Shown here piece after piece: positions 22,635-33,963 of a stretch of DNA of 64,000 nucleotides (position 1 is its first letter; every line of letters starts with the position of its first letter). The position numbers were made by a program, and so were the translations under genes. The DNA comes from Musa acuminata AAA Group. Taxonomy: Eukaryota; Streptophyta; Magnoliopsida; Zingiberales; Musaceae. The stretch is from the NCBI RefSeq assembly GCF_036884655.1, contig NC_088347.1:12286501-12350500 (forward strand). The letters are read 5' to 3'. The notes below the pieces were generated by a model. The model made no database searches. It saw only the letters and a program-made list of their open reading frames with translations, and was not told the DNA's origin.

Positions 22635-23170
22635 TGTTAGGATCAAGAGCACTAAGAGGGGGGGGGGGGTGAATCAGTGCAGCGGAAAACTTTCTGCGAT
22701 TAAAACGAAACTGCGTTCGAACGATGAAAATTATTTCTGTTTGAAAGCCGATTCTAAGATTACTTTAACTTCAGATCAAGCAAGATGATGTTAAAGTCAA
22801 TCTATGAAGGCAGTTTGCAGTTATGATGAAAACCAAAATATAAGCACAAGCTGAAATACGACGTTTGTAAGAAGAAACTGATTTACGTCTAAATGCTAAT
22901 TCGTAAATCAATTGATTAGGCGAGATGCAGTTTTAAGCAAGGATATAAAGACAGTTTGCAGTTATGGTAAAAGTCAAAAGGTAAACGTAATCTGAACTAT
23001 GATGATCGTACGAAAAAGCAGATTTACGTCTAAACACTGATTCGGAAAGTGCAAAGCTTGAAACCCGATCGTATATGCGCAGAAAGCAGTAAGCTTCAAA
23101 GGAGGTTTTCAGTAAAGATAATATGCTCAAAGTAAATGCAAACCGAGATTTAGAGTGGTTCGGTCAATCT
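22635..23170 (-). repeat. 5' LTR of element A, PBS-side part
   Basis: It matches 9223-9760 in order, starting TGTTAGGATCAAGAGC and ending AGTGGTTCGGTCAATCTT. The next 194 bp of the LTR (equivalent to 9761-9954) are missing where element G begins; the LTR resumes at 31718. Confidence 0.9.
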
Positions 23171-24595
23171 TTTTACTTATTATATTTTGGCGTATATCAC
23201 TTTATAACTATTGCATAAATGCATATATATTGTGATGTCCTTGGATTTGTGCAATGGGAATCGGATCGTGATGAGATCACGATAATGAGACCGATTCACC
23301 TTTAAACACATATCCTAAATAATCCCGGTCATAGGTTACTCGAGAGGGACATCGTGATAACCGGATAGACTGGTGTGCTGTATACCCGTCCATATGATGG
23401 ATGCAGCTGGTCTCATAGCTGCTCGTGTAGGGACACTAGGCATACAGTACAGGTGCTCATTGGAGAATGAGTTCACTGATTGATCCGCTTACGGAATGCT
23501 GGATGGTTGATGATGCCTTATTGTCAGACAACGATTCCGTAGTCCTAGTGGTGTATCTGGTTCTTAGACTTGAGACACCAAGGATGTCCTGTATGAGTGC
23601 TCCACTCTTTGATACCAGACTTATAGGTTTGGCTGTTCCCAGATCTAGTACAGTTGGTCATTGGGAGTGGTAGTCGACCTTACGAGGGCTATTGAGTGTC
23701 GACAGAGGATCATCCACTCTCGGCATCATGAGAGGAATATCCCATGTGTTCTTGCTCAGACAAATCCCTGGCCAGGGTCATTCGGGTTGAGAGAGAAAGA
23801 GTTCTCCGGGAGAATCCGATTAGAGCGAGACTCGAGTAGAAACCGTATGGGTCTGACAGCACCATGCTCGATATACGGTCTCTGGGATATTAGATGGATG
23901 AGGGACTATAGGTACATGGTAACTGAGGACAAACAGGTCCAATGGATTGGATTCCCCTGTATCGTCTGGGGACTACGGCGTAGTGGCCTAGTACTTCCGT
24001 AGTCGATGAGTCGAGTGAATTATTACAGAGATAATAATTCACTCAGTCAGAAGGAGTTCTGACAGGTATGACTCACGGCCAGCTCGATATTGGGCCTAGA
24101 GGGTCACACACATATGGTAGGCATTGCGATGAGTAGAGGTTCGGATATGAGATATCCGACGGAGCCCTTGTCTTATTGGATGCAGATCCAATACCCACTA
24201 GGGAAGGACCTATTAGGGTTTGACACGGGATCTCTATAAATAGGAGGGATTCACAGCCTCATAGGCTAGAGTCTTTGCTTGCCCTTCCTATTCTCCTCTC
24301 CCTCTCCACCTCAGAGTAGGCCTGGAGTTTTGAGGAGCGTCGTCGCAACCCTGCTGTGTGGATCACCGCTAGAGAGGAGGACGCTTGACCTCCTTCACCC
24401 TCTCCTAAGGATCTGCAAGGAAACAGGGATATACGATCTCCCTAGGTAACATAATCTCTATACGCAGTTTTGTGTTTTTGCGGATTTTGCGCACCAATCT
24501 TCGCACGACGATGAACATCTTTTTGGGAATCGGGGATTTTTGTTTTCTTGTTCTTCCGCTGCGCATATGATGTCGCCCCCTATGATTTCCCAACA
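23166..24595 (+). repeat. 5' LTR of element G, 5'-truncated
   Basis: It matches 30291-31717 but lacks the TGCTAGTCATAAG start. The junction with LTR-A lies in a shared AATCTT. A TATA box is at 24235-24242. The end, GATTTCCCAACA, abuts the PBS. The frame 23661-24002 and its copy at 30783-31124 are LTR sequence, not genes. Confidence 0.92.
24235..24242 (+). promoter_or_regulatory. TATA box of G 5' LTR
   Basis: TATAAATA in the context ATCTCTATAAATAGGAGGGA, repeated at 31357-31364. Confidence 0.7.
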
Positions 24596-24596
24596 G

Positions 24597-24608
24597 TGGT
24601 ATCAGAGC
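24597..24608 (+). promoter_or_regulatory. Primer-binding site of element G
   Basis: TGGTATCAGAGC one base after the 5' LTR (initiator tRNA-Met). Confidence 0.92.
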
Positions 24609-26394
24609 CAGGTTGTTCGTGCGAATGATTGGTTTTGAACTGCGTGTGTTGTGTTTAGGAAGAATATTGACGTCAAAATCGTTGACGCAAAAGCGAGGAA
24701 GGGCAGCAACAGTTGCTGCCCTCGATCTGCATACCTGCAGCCGCAGCCAGGCAGCACAGCGCCGGCGCATGCGCAAGCGCTGTGCCTGCAGCAGCCGGCC
24801 GGCGGTCTACTTGAAGCAGGCTTGCTGCTGGCGGGGCTGGCAACCCACGGGCAAAGGCGCCGCAGGGAAGCGGCGCCTGCCGCCGAAAGGAAGCGGCGCC
24901 TGCCGCCGCTGCTCCCGCGGGCGAAACCCCCCCCAGGGGCGGCCGCCCGGCGGTACAGCACCGTCTGCGGAGGCAGCGGCGCCCGAAGGGGGCGCCCACC
25001 CGTAGCGGCATCGCCGCTAGCGGGCGTGCCGCCTGCAGGCGAGGGCAGTGCCCTCGCCCCGCCGCACAGGCCGCCGCCGGCAGGGTGGCGGCGGCGGCAG
25101 CAGCAAAAAGGGCAAAGGGTATTAGGGTTTTCTGGGCAAAAGACAGTTTTGCCCCTCGGAATTTGAGAAATTCCAATTTCTGTCTTTTGTCCAAATTACG
25201 AAAATACCCTTAGGAATTGAGAAATTCCCTATATATCCCTGATTTCAGAAAATATTAATTAATTAAAAGGTTTAGTTGATTATTATTTTTTATTATTATC
25301 TAGTAGTCCTACATGATGATGATTATTTATACATGTGATGTATGATGTGTGGACGGATGATCATGGACCGTGTGATGTGTGTACTTGTGATTATTATTAT
25401 TGAGGTCTGCGAACCTCCATTATATTTCTCGTTTATTGTCGGGCCTGCGTGCCTATGATTAAGTTGTAATCACATGAGGAGGCGCAGCGGGAGCGTGGAT
25501 GCCATAGCGGGACCCACGAGACGGACGATCGTGATGCATGGAGATGCATCAAGATGTCGACGGAACCGACGAGGACGAGATGGACGATCACAAGGCATGG
25601 AGATGCACCGTTGCACACATAGATCTTGATGTGAGTGATTAGGCCTACTGGCTCGGGCCTAATCATATTAGGTTGTGGTCCATGATCATCTGGTGTGATT
25701 GCTTATACACATACTAGATATGTATATATATTTGCATGCGATGTAGATATATATTAAATATGCATATGTGTGACATGTCATATTAGGAGACCAAATCATA
25801 GAAACATCTCTCGATAATATTAAGTCGGTAAACGTGAGGCAATTAGATTGACCCACGTGGCCTTCCATCGTTATGAGTAGGAACCGAATCCCGGTGTAGG
25901 TTGAGTTGGTCGAGTCCCTCGAGACTCACCTATATCGCGATTCGCTATCTTGCTTACGACATAGAGATGTCACCGGTGACCTGAGGGCATGATATGCTTG
26001 GTCGAGTCCCTCGAGGGTATATCATCAAATCAGACTCATCTTGTAACGAAGGTGTTGACTTAACCGAGCATCATGGTTGGTCGAGTCCCTTGAGGCCATG
26101 GTGATTCGGAGGCCGAACAGGACGGGAATCACAAGGAGTTGTGATCGGCAAGAGTTGTCTACCTTTTAGGCTTAGTGTGATTGGTCGAGTCCCTCGAGGT
26201 TACACTAAGACGCTGATTGGATCCTGATCCCCACTAGAAGTCTGCCGGAGACTTCCGTTTCACGTGCTGAGGGTGTCGCGTGACTCGTTAGTAAAATAGT
26301 GGGAGCATATTAAGATAGAAGTCCATATCTTGATAGTTTATTTCTTGCAAAATCTGCATGTTATTCATTTCTGCTACATCTTTATTTTCAGAAA
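24609..26394 (+). other. Untranslated leader of element G, with GC-rich block
   Basis: This 1.8 kb has no convincing gene. About 24690-25110 is extremely GC-rich (GCCGCC, GGCGCC and CTGCAG words) and yields overlapping Ala/Pro/Arg-rich frames on both strands, a composition effect. It is followed by AT-rich sequence, then by the four-hairpin array (25897-26209). The same layout is present in H at 40455-42085, so it is a family feature rather than a local insertion. Confidence 0.75.
25897..26209 (+). promoter_or_regulatory. Array of four stem-loops with a constant apical sequence (G leader)
   Basis: Four copies of TTGGTCGAGTCCCTCGAGR (starts 25906, 25998, 26077, 26181; the third has TTGAG for TCGAG) are each embedded in a different inverted repeat: 25897-25932, 25989-26025, 26069-26103 and 26171-26209. 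Outer stems are TAGG(T)TGAG/CTCACCTA, ATGATATGC/GTATATCAT, CATCATGG/CCATGGTG and CTTAGTGTGA/TTACACTAAG, allowing G-U pairs. Inside, TCGAG pairs with CTCGA around TCC. The constant tip with unrelated stems suggests selection on RNA structure, possibly packaging, dimerisation or translation. The function is inference. Confidence 0.7.
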
Positions 26395-28230
26395 ATGTCG
26401 CTTTCAAATCCCTTACGTGGCATACTTGATGTCAACCGCCTCACTGGTCCAAATTATACGGATTGGCTCCGTAACTTGAGAATTGTTCTCACAGCGGAGA
26501 AAATCGTGTACATCCTTGATACAGTGATGCCTACGCCCGAAGAAGGGGCAAGCGAGGATGAGATCGCTCGCTACGTGAAGTACATTGATGACTCCACTCT
26601 TGCTCAGTGCTATATGTTGGGCTCTATGACTCCAGAGTTACAGAGACAACATGAAAAGATGGATGCCAGATCCATTCTCCTACATGTCCGTAAATTGTTT
26701 GAGGAACAGGGAAGGACTCAACGATATGAGATATCCAAGAGCCTTTTCCGCGCTAGGATGACTGAGGGGACACCGGTTCAGAACCATGTCCTAAAGATGA
26801 TTGAGTGGATAGAGAAACTCATAGGTCTAGGAATGGTCCTAGAGGATAACTTGTGTGTGGACATTGTGCTTCAGTCCCTACCAGATTCCTTTTCACAGTT
26901 CATAATGAATTTTAATATGAACAAGCTTGAGGTGACTCTCCCAGAGCTTCTCAATATGTTGAGGGAGGTAGAGAGTACTATTAAGAAAGAGAAGCCAGTT
27001 CTCTACACTGGTGAGACCAGAAAGAAAACGAAAGCAGAAAGGTCCCTTAAGAAGGGAAAGAGCAAGGGCAAACAAGGTAAAGCAAAGGTTGCTAAGAAAG
27101 ACCCAACAAAGGACAAAGGCCAATGCTTCCACTGTGGTAAAGATGGGCACTGGAAGAGAAACTGCAAAGAGTACCTTGCAGAAAGGGCGAAACAAAAGCT
27201 TGATGAAGCTTCAGGTACATTCATGATCAGTCTCCATTTGTCAAACTCTTATGACAACACATGGGTATTAGATACCGGTAGTGCTTATCATATATGCAAT
27301 TCGTTGCAGGTTCTGGCAAGGCCTAGGAGACTAGAGAGAGGCGAGATGGACCTCAAGATGGGTAATGGAGCAAAAGTTGCTGTATTAGCTGTTGGCGAGG
27401 TCGCCCTACATCTGCCTAGTGGAGCTTTTATTGCATTAGATGCATGTTATTTTGTTCCTTCTATTATCAAAAACATTATCTCCATTTCATGTTTAATAGT
27501 TAGTGGATATAAATTTGTTTTTGAGAACAATGGTTGTTCGATATTATTAGATGATAAGATCATCACGAAAGGAACATTGCATAATGGTTTATTTATGTTA
27601 GACACCACTCCACATATCATGAATATAAATGTGTCCAAAAGGAAACGAGATGAGTTGAACAGTGCGTACCTGTGGCATTGTAGGCTAGGCCACATCCATG
27701 AAAGAAGGATTCAAAAGTTGCTAAATGATGGATATCTAGATCCATTCGACTATGTGTCATATGCAACTTGTGAGCCTTGCATTCGTGGAAAACTGACCAA
27801 CTCTCCATTTAGTGGAACTGGAGAGAGAGCCACTGAGTTGTTGGAACTGATACATAGTGATGTATGTGGACCCATGTCAACTCATGCCATTGGAGGTTAC
27901 TCCTACTTCATTACATTTACTGATGATTTCTCAAGGTATGGATATGTGTACTTAATGAAGTACAAGTCCGAGGCCTTTGAGAAATTCAGAGAGTATAAGA
28001 ATGAGGTGGAGAACCAGACTGGAAAGAGTATCAAAACTCTTCGATCAGATCGAGGAGGTGAGTACTTAAGTACAGAGTTTACTCACTTCCTCAAGGACCA
28101 TGGGATATTATCCCAATGGACACCTCCTTATACACCTCAGCTCAATGGTGTCTCTGAAAGGAGAAATCGTACATTATTAGATATGGTACGGTCCATGATT
28201 AGTTTCGCTGACCTACCCATCTTATTCTAG
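26395..28230 (+). pseudogene. Copia gag-protease-integrase of element G
   Basis: The start follows a purine-rich leader end and opens M-S-L-S-N-P-L-R-G-I-L-D-V-N-R-L. Gag spans about residues 1-270 with one CCHC knuckle (C-F-H-C-G-K-D-G-H-W-K-R-N-C, near 27123-27164). The protease motif D-T-G-S is near 27270. The integrase zinc finger (W-H-C-R-L-G-H ... C-E-P-C) and core (H-S-D-V-C-G-P; R-S-D-R-G-G-E-Y; Q-L-N-G-V-S-E-R-R-N-R) follow. A TAG at 28228 replaces the expected Trp in L-F-W-A-Y-A-L-E-T-A; the same frame continues beyond it to 29529. Without readthrough, no RT is made. Confidence 0.9.
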
Positions 28231-29529
28231 GCATATGCTCTAGAGACCGCAGCTTACCTTCTGAACAGAGTTCTAACTAAGTCGGTAGTGTCTACACCAT
28301 ATGAGATATGGAAAGGGAAGAAGTCTGATCTTAAGGTTGTTAAGATTTGGGGCTGCCCTGCCCACATTAAAAGACACAACCCCGATAAGTTAGAATCAAG
28401 AACAGAGCGATGCAAATTTGTGGGACACCCCAAGGAAACTTGTGGGTATTATTTCTATCATCTCGAGGACCAAAAGGTCTTTGTAGCTAAGAGAGCAGTG
28501 TTCCTTGAGAAGGAACACATTCTTGGCGGAGATAGTGGGAGAATGATAGAGTTGAGCGAAGTTAGAGAACCAAGCTCAAGCACCACTCTACAGCCCGAGT
28601 CTGTTCAGGTACCTAATACACAAGTATCAACTTTACGCAGGTCTGATAGAGTATCCCATCCTCCTGAGAGATATGTGGGACATATTAGAGCAGAGGATGT
28701 AGATGATATTGATCCTCAGACCTACGAGGAGGCTATTATGAGTATAGACTCCGGGAAGTGGAAAGAAGCCATGAATTCTGAGATGGATTCTATGTACTCT
28801 AATAAGGTTTGGAACCTAGTTGATGCACCCGAAGGTATTGTACCCATCGGTTGCAAGTGGATCTTTAAGAAAAAGATCGGAGTAGATGGAAAGGTAGAGA
28901 CCTATAAAGCAAGGCTAGTGGCTAAGGGGTATCGTCAAAGGCAAGGTGTTGACTACGACGAAACTTTCTCACCCGTAGCAATGCTAAAATCCATCAGAAT
29001 TCTATTGGCTATTGCAGCACACTATGATTATGAGATCTGGCAGATGGATGTGAAAACCACATTCCTCAACGGGAACCTGGAGGAGGAGGTGTATATGATG
29101 CAACCTGAGGGATTCGTGTCCAAGAACTGCCCAGATAAGGTGTGTAGGTTGCTTAGATCCATTTATGGACTAAAGCAAGCTTCCCGAAGTTGGAACATAA
29201 GATTTGATGAGGCAATCAGATCTTATGACTTCGTTAAGAACGAAGATGAGCCTTGTGTATACAGAAAGGTAAGTGGGAGCGCTATTAGCTTTTTGGTGTT
29301 ATATGTGGATGACATCCTCATCATTGGGAATGACATAGGAATGCTATCCACTGTAAAGACTTGGTTATCTAGACACTTCTCCATTAAGGACTTAGGGGAA
29401 GCATCCTATATCTTGGGGATTAGAATCTATAGAGATAGATCCAAGAGGATGCTTGGCTTGTCCCAGTCCAGGTACATAAAAACCATTATCAAAAGGTTTG
29501 GCATGGAAAATTCCAAAGGGCAAACATGA
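28231..29529 (+). pseudogene. Copia integrase C-terminus and reverse transcriptase of element G
   Basis: This is in frame with the preceding segment. It contains the integrase tail (T-P-Y-E-I-W-K-G-K-K), a Ser/Pro-rich linker, and RT with G-C-K-W-I-F-K-K-K, Q-M-D-V-K-T-T-F-L-N-G-N and the Y-V-D-D-I-L-I-I-G active site (about 29302-29328). The frame ends at M-E-N-S-K-G-Q-T-stop because a deletion removed the roughly 28 codons seen in H between K and R-A-N-M-N-M-I, shifting the frame. Confidence 0.92.
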
Positions 29530-30210
29530 ATATGATACCTTATTCCTCAGCAATAGGGTCTATCATGTATGTCATGCTATGTACTAGGCCTGATATAGCC
29601 CATGCTCTGAGTGTCACGAGCAGGTATCAAGCGAATCCAGGCTTGGAGCACTGGAAAGCAGTAAAGTGTATCCTTAAGTACTTAAGAAGGACTAAGGATC
29701 TTTTACTAGTATATGGAGGTAATAGCCTTAAGGTTGAAGGCTACACTGACTCAAGTTTTCAGTCTGATGTCGATGATAGCAAGTCGAATTCAAGGTATGT
29801 GTACATCTTGAATGGAGGAGCAGTGTGCAGGAAGAGTTCCAAGCAAGATACCACTGCTGACTCGACCACAGAGGCGGAGTACATTGCTGCATCAGATGCA
29901 GCAAAGGAGGGAGTCTGGGTAAAGAAGTTCATCACAGATTTGGGAGTCGATACAGATAGCGACAAGTCGACTTCCTTATATTGCGACAACTATGGGGTGA
30001 TTACTCAAATAAGGGAACCCGGGTCTTATCAGAAGTGTTCTGAGGAGGTTCCAGCTTATAAGAGAGATCGTAACCCGAGGAGATGTAGCAGTGGAAAGAG
30101 TTCCATCCGAAGATAACATTGTAGATCCACTGACAAAGCCGTTGTCTCATTTTGTCTTTGAGCGTCACAGGGGTCTGATGGGGATCAGACACATAGGTGA
30201 TTGGCTTTAG
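29526..30210 (+). pseudogene. Copia RNase H of element G
   Basis: Shifted relative to RT. It reads S-S-A-I-G-S-I-M-Y-V-M-L-C-T-R-P-D-I, Y-T-D-S-S-F-Q-S-D, S-T-T-E-A-E-Y-I-A-A-S-D-A and D-N-Y-G. A second frame break near 30030 moves the usual end (I-V-T-R-G-D-V-A-V-E-R ... D-P-L-T-K-P-L) into another frame. H shares this second break, so it predates the split of the two copies. Confidence 0.88.
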
Positions 30211-30213
30211 GTC

Positions 30214-30224
30214 AAGTGGGAGAT
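30214..30224 (+). promoter_or_regulatory. Polypurine tract of element G
   Basis: AAGTGGGAGAT directly before the 3' LTR start TGCTAG; H has the same tract at 36826-36836. Confidence 0.85.
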
Positions 30225-31717
30225 TGCTAGTCATAAGTGCCCAGCAAGCCAATCACGTGAGTGATGGCACGTGTGACTTGATACAGAATCTTTTTTGCTT
30301 ATTATATTTTGGCGTATATCACTTTATAACTATTGCATAAATGCATATATATTGTGATGTCCTTGGATTTGTGCAATGGGAATCGGATCGTGATGAGATC
30401 ACGATAATGAGACCGATTCACCTTTAAACACATATCCTAAATAATCCCGGTCATAGGTTACTCGAGAGGGACATCGTGATAACCGGATAGACTGGTGTGC
30501 TGTATACCCGTCCATATGATGGATGCAGCTGGTCTCATAGCTGCTCGTGTAGGGACACTAGGGATATAGTACAGGTGCTCATTGGAGAATGAGTTCACTG
30601 ATTGATCCGCTTACGGAATGCTGGATGGTTGATGATGCCTTTTTGTCAGACAACGATTCCGTAGTCCTAGTGGTGTATCTGGTTCTTAGACTTGAGACAC
30701 CAAGGATGTCCTGTATGAGTGCTCCACTCTTTGATACCAGACTTATAGGTTTGGCTGTTCCCAGATCTAGCACAGCTGGTCATTGGGAGTGGTAGTCGAC
30801 CTTACGAGGGCTATTGAGTGTCGACAGAGGATCATCCACTCTCGGCATCATGAGAGGAATATCCCATGTGTTCTTGCTCAGACAAATCCCTGGCCAGGGT
30901 CATTCGGGTTGAGAGAGAAAGAGTTCTCCGGGAGAATCCGATTAGAGCGAGACTCGAGTAGAAACCGTATGGGTCTGACAGCACCATGCTCGATATATGG
31001 TCTCTGGGATATTAGATGGATGAGGGACTATAGGTACATGGTAACTGAGGACAAACAGGTCCAATGGATTGGATTCCCCTGTATCGTCTGGGGACTACGG
31101 CGTAGTGGCCTAGTACTTCCGTAGTCGATGAGTCGAGTGAATTATTACAGAGATAATAATTCACTCAGTCAGAAGGAGTTCTGACAGGTATGACTCACGG
31201 CCAGCTCGATATTGGGCCTAGAGGGTCACACACATATGGTAGGCATTGCGATGAGTAGAGGTTCGGATATGAGATATCCGACGGAGCCCTTGTCTTATTG
31301 GATGCAGATCCAATACCCACTAGGGAAGGACCTATTAGGGTTTGACACGGGATCTCTATAAATAGGAGGGATTCACAGCCTCATAGGCTAGAGTCTTTGC
31401 TTGCCCTTCCTATTCTCCTCTCCCTCTCCACCTCAGAGTAGGCCTGGAGTTTTGAGGAGCGTCGTCGCAACCCTTCTGTGTGGATCACCGCTAGAGAGGA
31501 GGACGCTTGACCTCCTTCACCCTCTCCTAAGGATCTGCAAGGAAACAGGGATATACGATCTCCCTAGGTAACACAATCTCTATACGCAGTTTTGTGTTTT
31601 TGCGGATTTTGCGCACCAATCTTCGCACGACGATGAACATCTTTTTGGGAATCGGGGATTTTTGTTTTCTTGTTCTTCCGCTGCGCATATGATGTCGCCC
31701 CCTATGATTTCCCAACA
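30225..31717 (+). repeat. 3' LTR of element G (complete)
   Basis: It runs from TGCTAGTCATAAG to TTTCCCAACA and is 1493 bp long. A TATA box lies at 31357-31364. It is near-identical to 23166-24595 over the shared part. CTAAG after it matches the LTR-A text at 9955-9959, placing the original insertion site. Confidence 0.93.
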
Positions 31718-32729
31718 CTAAGAATCACAGAAAAGGATCAAGATTTCGTTGTTAAATTGCTGCCTTTCAGTGCTGAATGGGTGGGATATTTATAGGCCCC
31801 AACCCAGTTCAAATTTGGAGCTCAAAACTGTCAATTCCCGGAATTCCGGGATCAGGCGGTTGCACCTCCTGACTGAAGCGGTTGCACCGCCTAGCAGAGC
31901 TCGAAGACTGAGCCTCTGGGCGGTGCTACCCCCTGTTAGGGGTGGTTGCACCTCCTGACAGAGTTGGAAGACCGAGCTCAGGCGGTTGCACTTCCTGACT
32001 GAGGCGGTTGCACCGCCTGGCAGAGCTCGAAGACTGAGCTCAAGCGGTGCCACCTCCTATCAGGGGAGGTTGCACCGCCCAGTCTCGCTCGGAGACTGAG
32101 CCTCAGGCGGTGCCACCGCCTGGCTAGGGCGGTTGCACCTCCCAGTCTTGCTCAGAGACTGAGCCCAGGCGGTGCAACCTCTTGCCTTGGGCGGTTCAAC
32201 CGCCTGACAGAAATCAGGGTCCGAATGGGTTGATCCATTCGGCCTAATTTGGGTTTTTCAGGAGCCTAATTGCCCCAAGATTGAGTTAATGGGATCACCT
32301 CCCATTTCCAACTTAATCAATGTGCTAACTACAATTTTTCCTAAGACATTTACTGCAACTTGCTCTGGTGCGTCAATCGCTTCTTCCGACGAGCTTCCGG
32401 CGAACTTCCGTCGATCATCCGATGAACCCTTGGTGATGCTCCTGCGGACTTTCGGCAAACTCCTGGACTTGCGACGATTCACTTGGCGAGTTCCGATGAG
32501 CTTCTTTGGCAAGCTTATGGACTTCTCGGATTTGTTCCCGTAGAACCTCCGACGACTGTCCGAACTTCCGTCGAACTCTCGAACTCCCAACGTGATCAAT
32601 GTCTTGACTCCGGCGCAACTCCTACTGCATGTCTCACTTTCATCGTAGTTAATCCTGCACACTTATCTCAACATATAGATTAGATAACAAATGACAATTA
32701 ACTTCATCATCAAAATCCGAGATTCAATA
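31718..32729 (-). repeat. 5' LTR of element A, part next to the right target site
   Basis: It continues LTR-A after G, matching 9955-10606 plus 16626-16984. It contains the GGCGGTTGCACC block (31855-32215) and a minus-strand TATA box (31787-31794). It ends GATTCAATA, so the terminal CA has mutated to TA, and is followed by the ATAAG duplication. Confidence 0.92.
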
Positions 32730-32734
32730 ATAAG

Positions 32735-33376
32735 GAGATGCTCGCCATTGTGCGTGCAGCAACGAGGTGGAGACCCTACTTGATTGGCCGACGATTTCAA
32801 ATTAAAACTGACCATAAAAGCCTCAAGTACTTTTTAGAGCAAAAGATATCAGCCCCTGAGCAGCAAAAATGGGTAACAAAACTTCTTGGATTTGATTATG
32901 AAATAACTTACAAAAAGGGGAAAGAGAATGTTCTTACATATGCACTTTCGCAACTACCCGAGCAAGTTGAAGTTTCGTCCGTTTCACTTCCGACCAGCGA
33001 CTTTCTTAAGGATATTAAGATGGAATGGTAGGAAGATTCAGAGACTAGTAAGATTATAAAAAAATTGGAGGAAGCACCAAGCCCCATGGCTCATTACAAT
33101 TGGGACTCAAAAATATTATACTATAAGGGACGCATTGTGCTTATGATAAATTCTACTTGCATCTTCATGAGCAGATTTTGGACAAAGTTATTCCATATAC
33201 AGGGTACTAAATTGAAAAGGAGTATGGCATATCACCCACAAACCAATGGCCAGACGAAAGTTGTAAATAGGTGCTTGGAGACAGCCCAAAGCCACCCACC
33301 AAATATGACTACCCAAGGAGAACTTCAGACTCAGCCAAGTGTCATTATTGATCAACGGATCGTGACTCGACGATGA
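32735..33376 (+). pseudogene. Ty3/Gypsy RNase H (rest) and integrase remnant of element B
   Basis: It opens E-M-L-A-I-V-R-A-A-T-R-W, the exact continuation of T-Y-D-K at 9217. RNase H continues through T-D-H-K-S-L-K-Y-F and W-V-T-K-L-L-G-F-D-Y-E-I-T-Y-K-K-G-K-E-N. The A-D-A-L-S-R box is decayed to T-Y-A-L-S-Q. A TAG ends the frame near 33029. From 33065, Y-Y-K-G-R-I-V jumps directly to [13 protein letters not shown] and [14 protein letters not shown], so most of the integrase core is deleted and the catalytic Glu (normally Q-T-E) is Lys. Confidence 0.9.
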
Positions 33377-33508
33377 TGATCCACTACTGAATTGCTAATA
33401 TAGTGGGCAAACCTACTAACATAAGATGCTACTTGGGAGAACTATGATGACTTGAAGATCAAATTCCCAAAATTCATGAATCGCCAGCCTCGAGGACAAG
33501 GCTGATTT

Positions 33509-33522
33509 GAAGAGGGCGGGTT
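33509..33522 (+). promoter_or_regulatory. Polypurine tract of element B
   Basis: GAAGAGGGCGGGTT immediately before the 3' LTR. Confidence 0.8.
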
Positions 33523-33958
33523 TGTTAGGACTCTAGCTAGGAGAGTCCTAATTGAGAGGGACATTCATGTAAAACCTACCTAAGCCGACCCCTATTAAAG
33601 AGGTGAAGTGGCTGGCTAGGGTTAGGAGGTTATTTCTTAGAGAAGAATAAGGAGTTGTAAAGGAATAAGAGTCTTGAGTAGGAGCTCTATTAGGAGTTGG
33701 TTAGAAGTAGGAGTCTTGAGTAGGAGTTCTATTAGGAGTTGGTTAGAAGTAGGAGTCTTAAGTAAGAGTCCTATTAGGAGTTAGGGTTTAGAAGCCCTAT
33801 AAATAGTCATGTATTCCACCTCTTTTCATAAGCAATAGATAAATATTTTCTGCAGCCTTTGAGCAGCAACTTGGAGGGAGGAACCCCTATAGAGTTCCAA
33901 GGAGGCCGATCCCCTAAAACGATCAACCCCAAGTTTAGAATCTGCAAGGGTTCTAACA
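33523..33958 (+). repeat. 3' LTR of Gypsy element B
   Basis: TGTTAGGACTC to GGTTCTAACA, with a TATA box at 33798-33805 and AACTT duplication at 33959-33963. Confidence 0.93.
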
Positions 33959-33963
33959 AACTT

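Larger units (their letters stand above)
23166..31717 (+). mobile_element. Element G: Copia retrotransposon with long structured leader
   Basis: It has LTRs of about 1.43 kb (5', truncated) and 1493 bp (3'), a PBS, a 1.8 kb leader, gag-pol in Copia order, a PPT and an LTR ending TTTCCCAACA. The LTRs differ at roughly eight sites by eye, about 0.6%, so the insertion is young. Its coding region nevertheless carries one nonsense codon and two frame-breaking deletions. The first 66 or so bases of the 5' LTR were lost together with adjacent LTR-A sequence. Confidence 0.92.
9223..32729 (-). mobile_element. Element A: SIRE-type (Maximus/SIRE lineage) Copia element, interrupted in both LTRs
   Basis: The minus-strand element runs 5' LTR (32729-31718 and 23170-22635), PBS, gag, pol with integrase before RT, a 3' non-coding region, PPT, then 3' LTR (16984-16626 and 10606-9223). 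The target duplication is ATAAG (9218-9222, 32730-32734), and removing A rejoins B's RNase H frame. The LTRs differ by roughly 5% in the first 260 bp by eye, older than T, G or F. The 3' LTR holds a LINE; the 5' LTR holds Copia element G. Confidence 0.93.
5062..33958 (+). mobile_element. Element B: Ty3/Gypsy retrotransposon, defective, hosting element A
   Basis: LTRs of 435 and 436 bp (5062-5496, 33523-33958) begin TGTTAGGACTC, end GGTTCTAACA, and are flanked by AACTT (5057-5061, 33959-33963). Between them lie a PBS, a leader, gag-protease, part of reverse transcriptase, RNase H, part of integrase and a PPT. The protease-RT-RNaseH-integrase order is that of Ty3/Gypsy. Element A (9223-32729) interrupts RNase H. 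Large internal deletions, frameshifts and stops make it non-autonomous. Confidence 0.93.

Noticed and set aside
23467..24002. Frames of 68 and 113 codons repeated at 30589-31124
   Set aside because: They are LTR sequence of element G, present identically in both LTRs.
24605..25194. Long overlapping open frames on both strands (Ala/Pro/Arg-rich, up to 173 codons)
   Set aside because: They coincide with the GC-rich leader block of element G, are open in several frames at once, and recur over the same block in H. This is composition, not coding.
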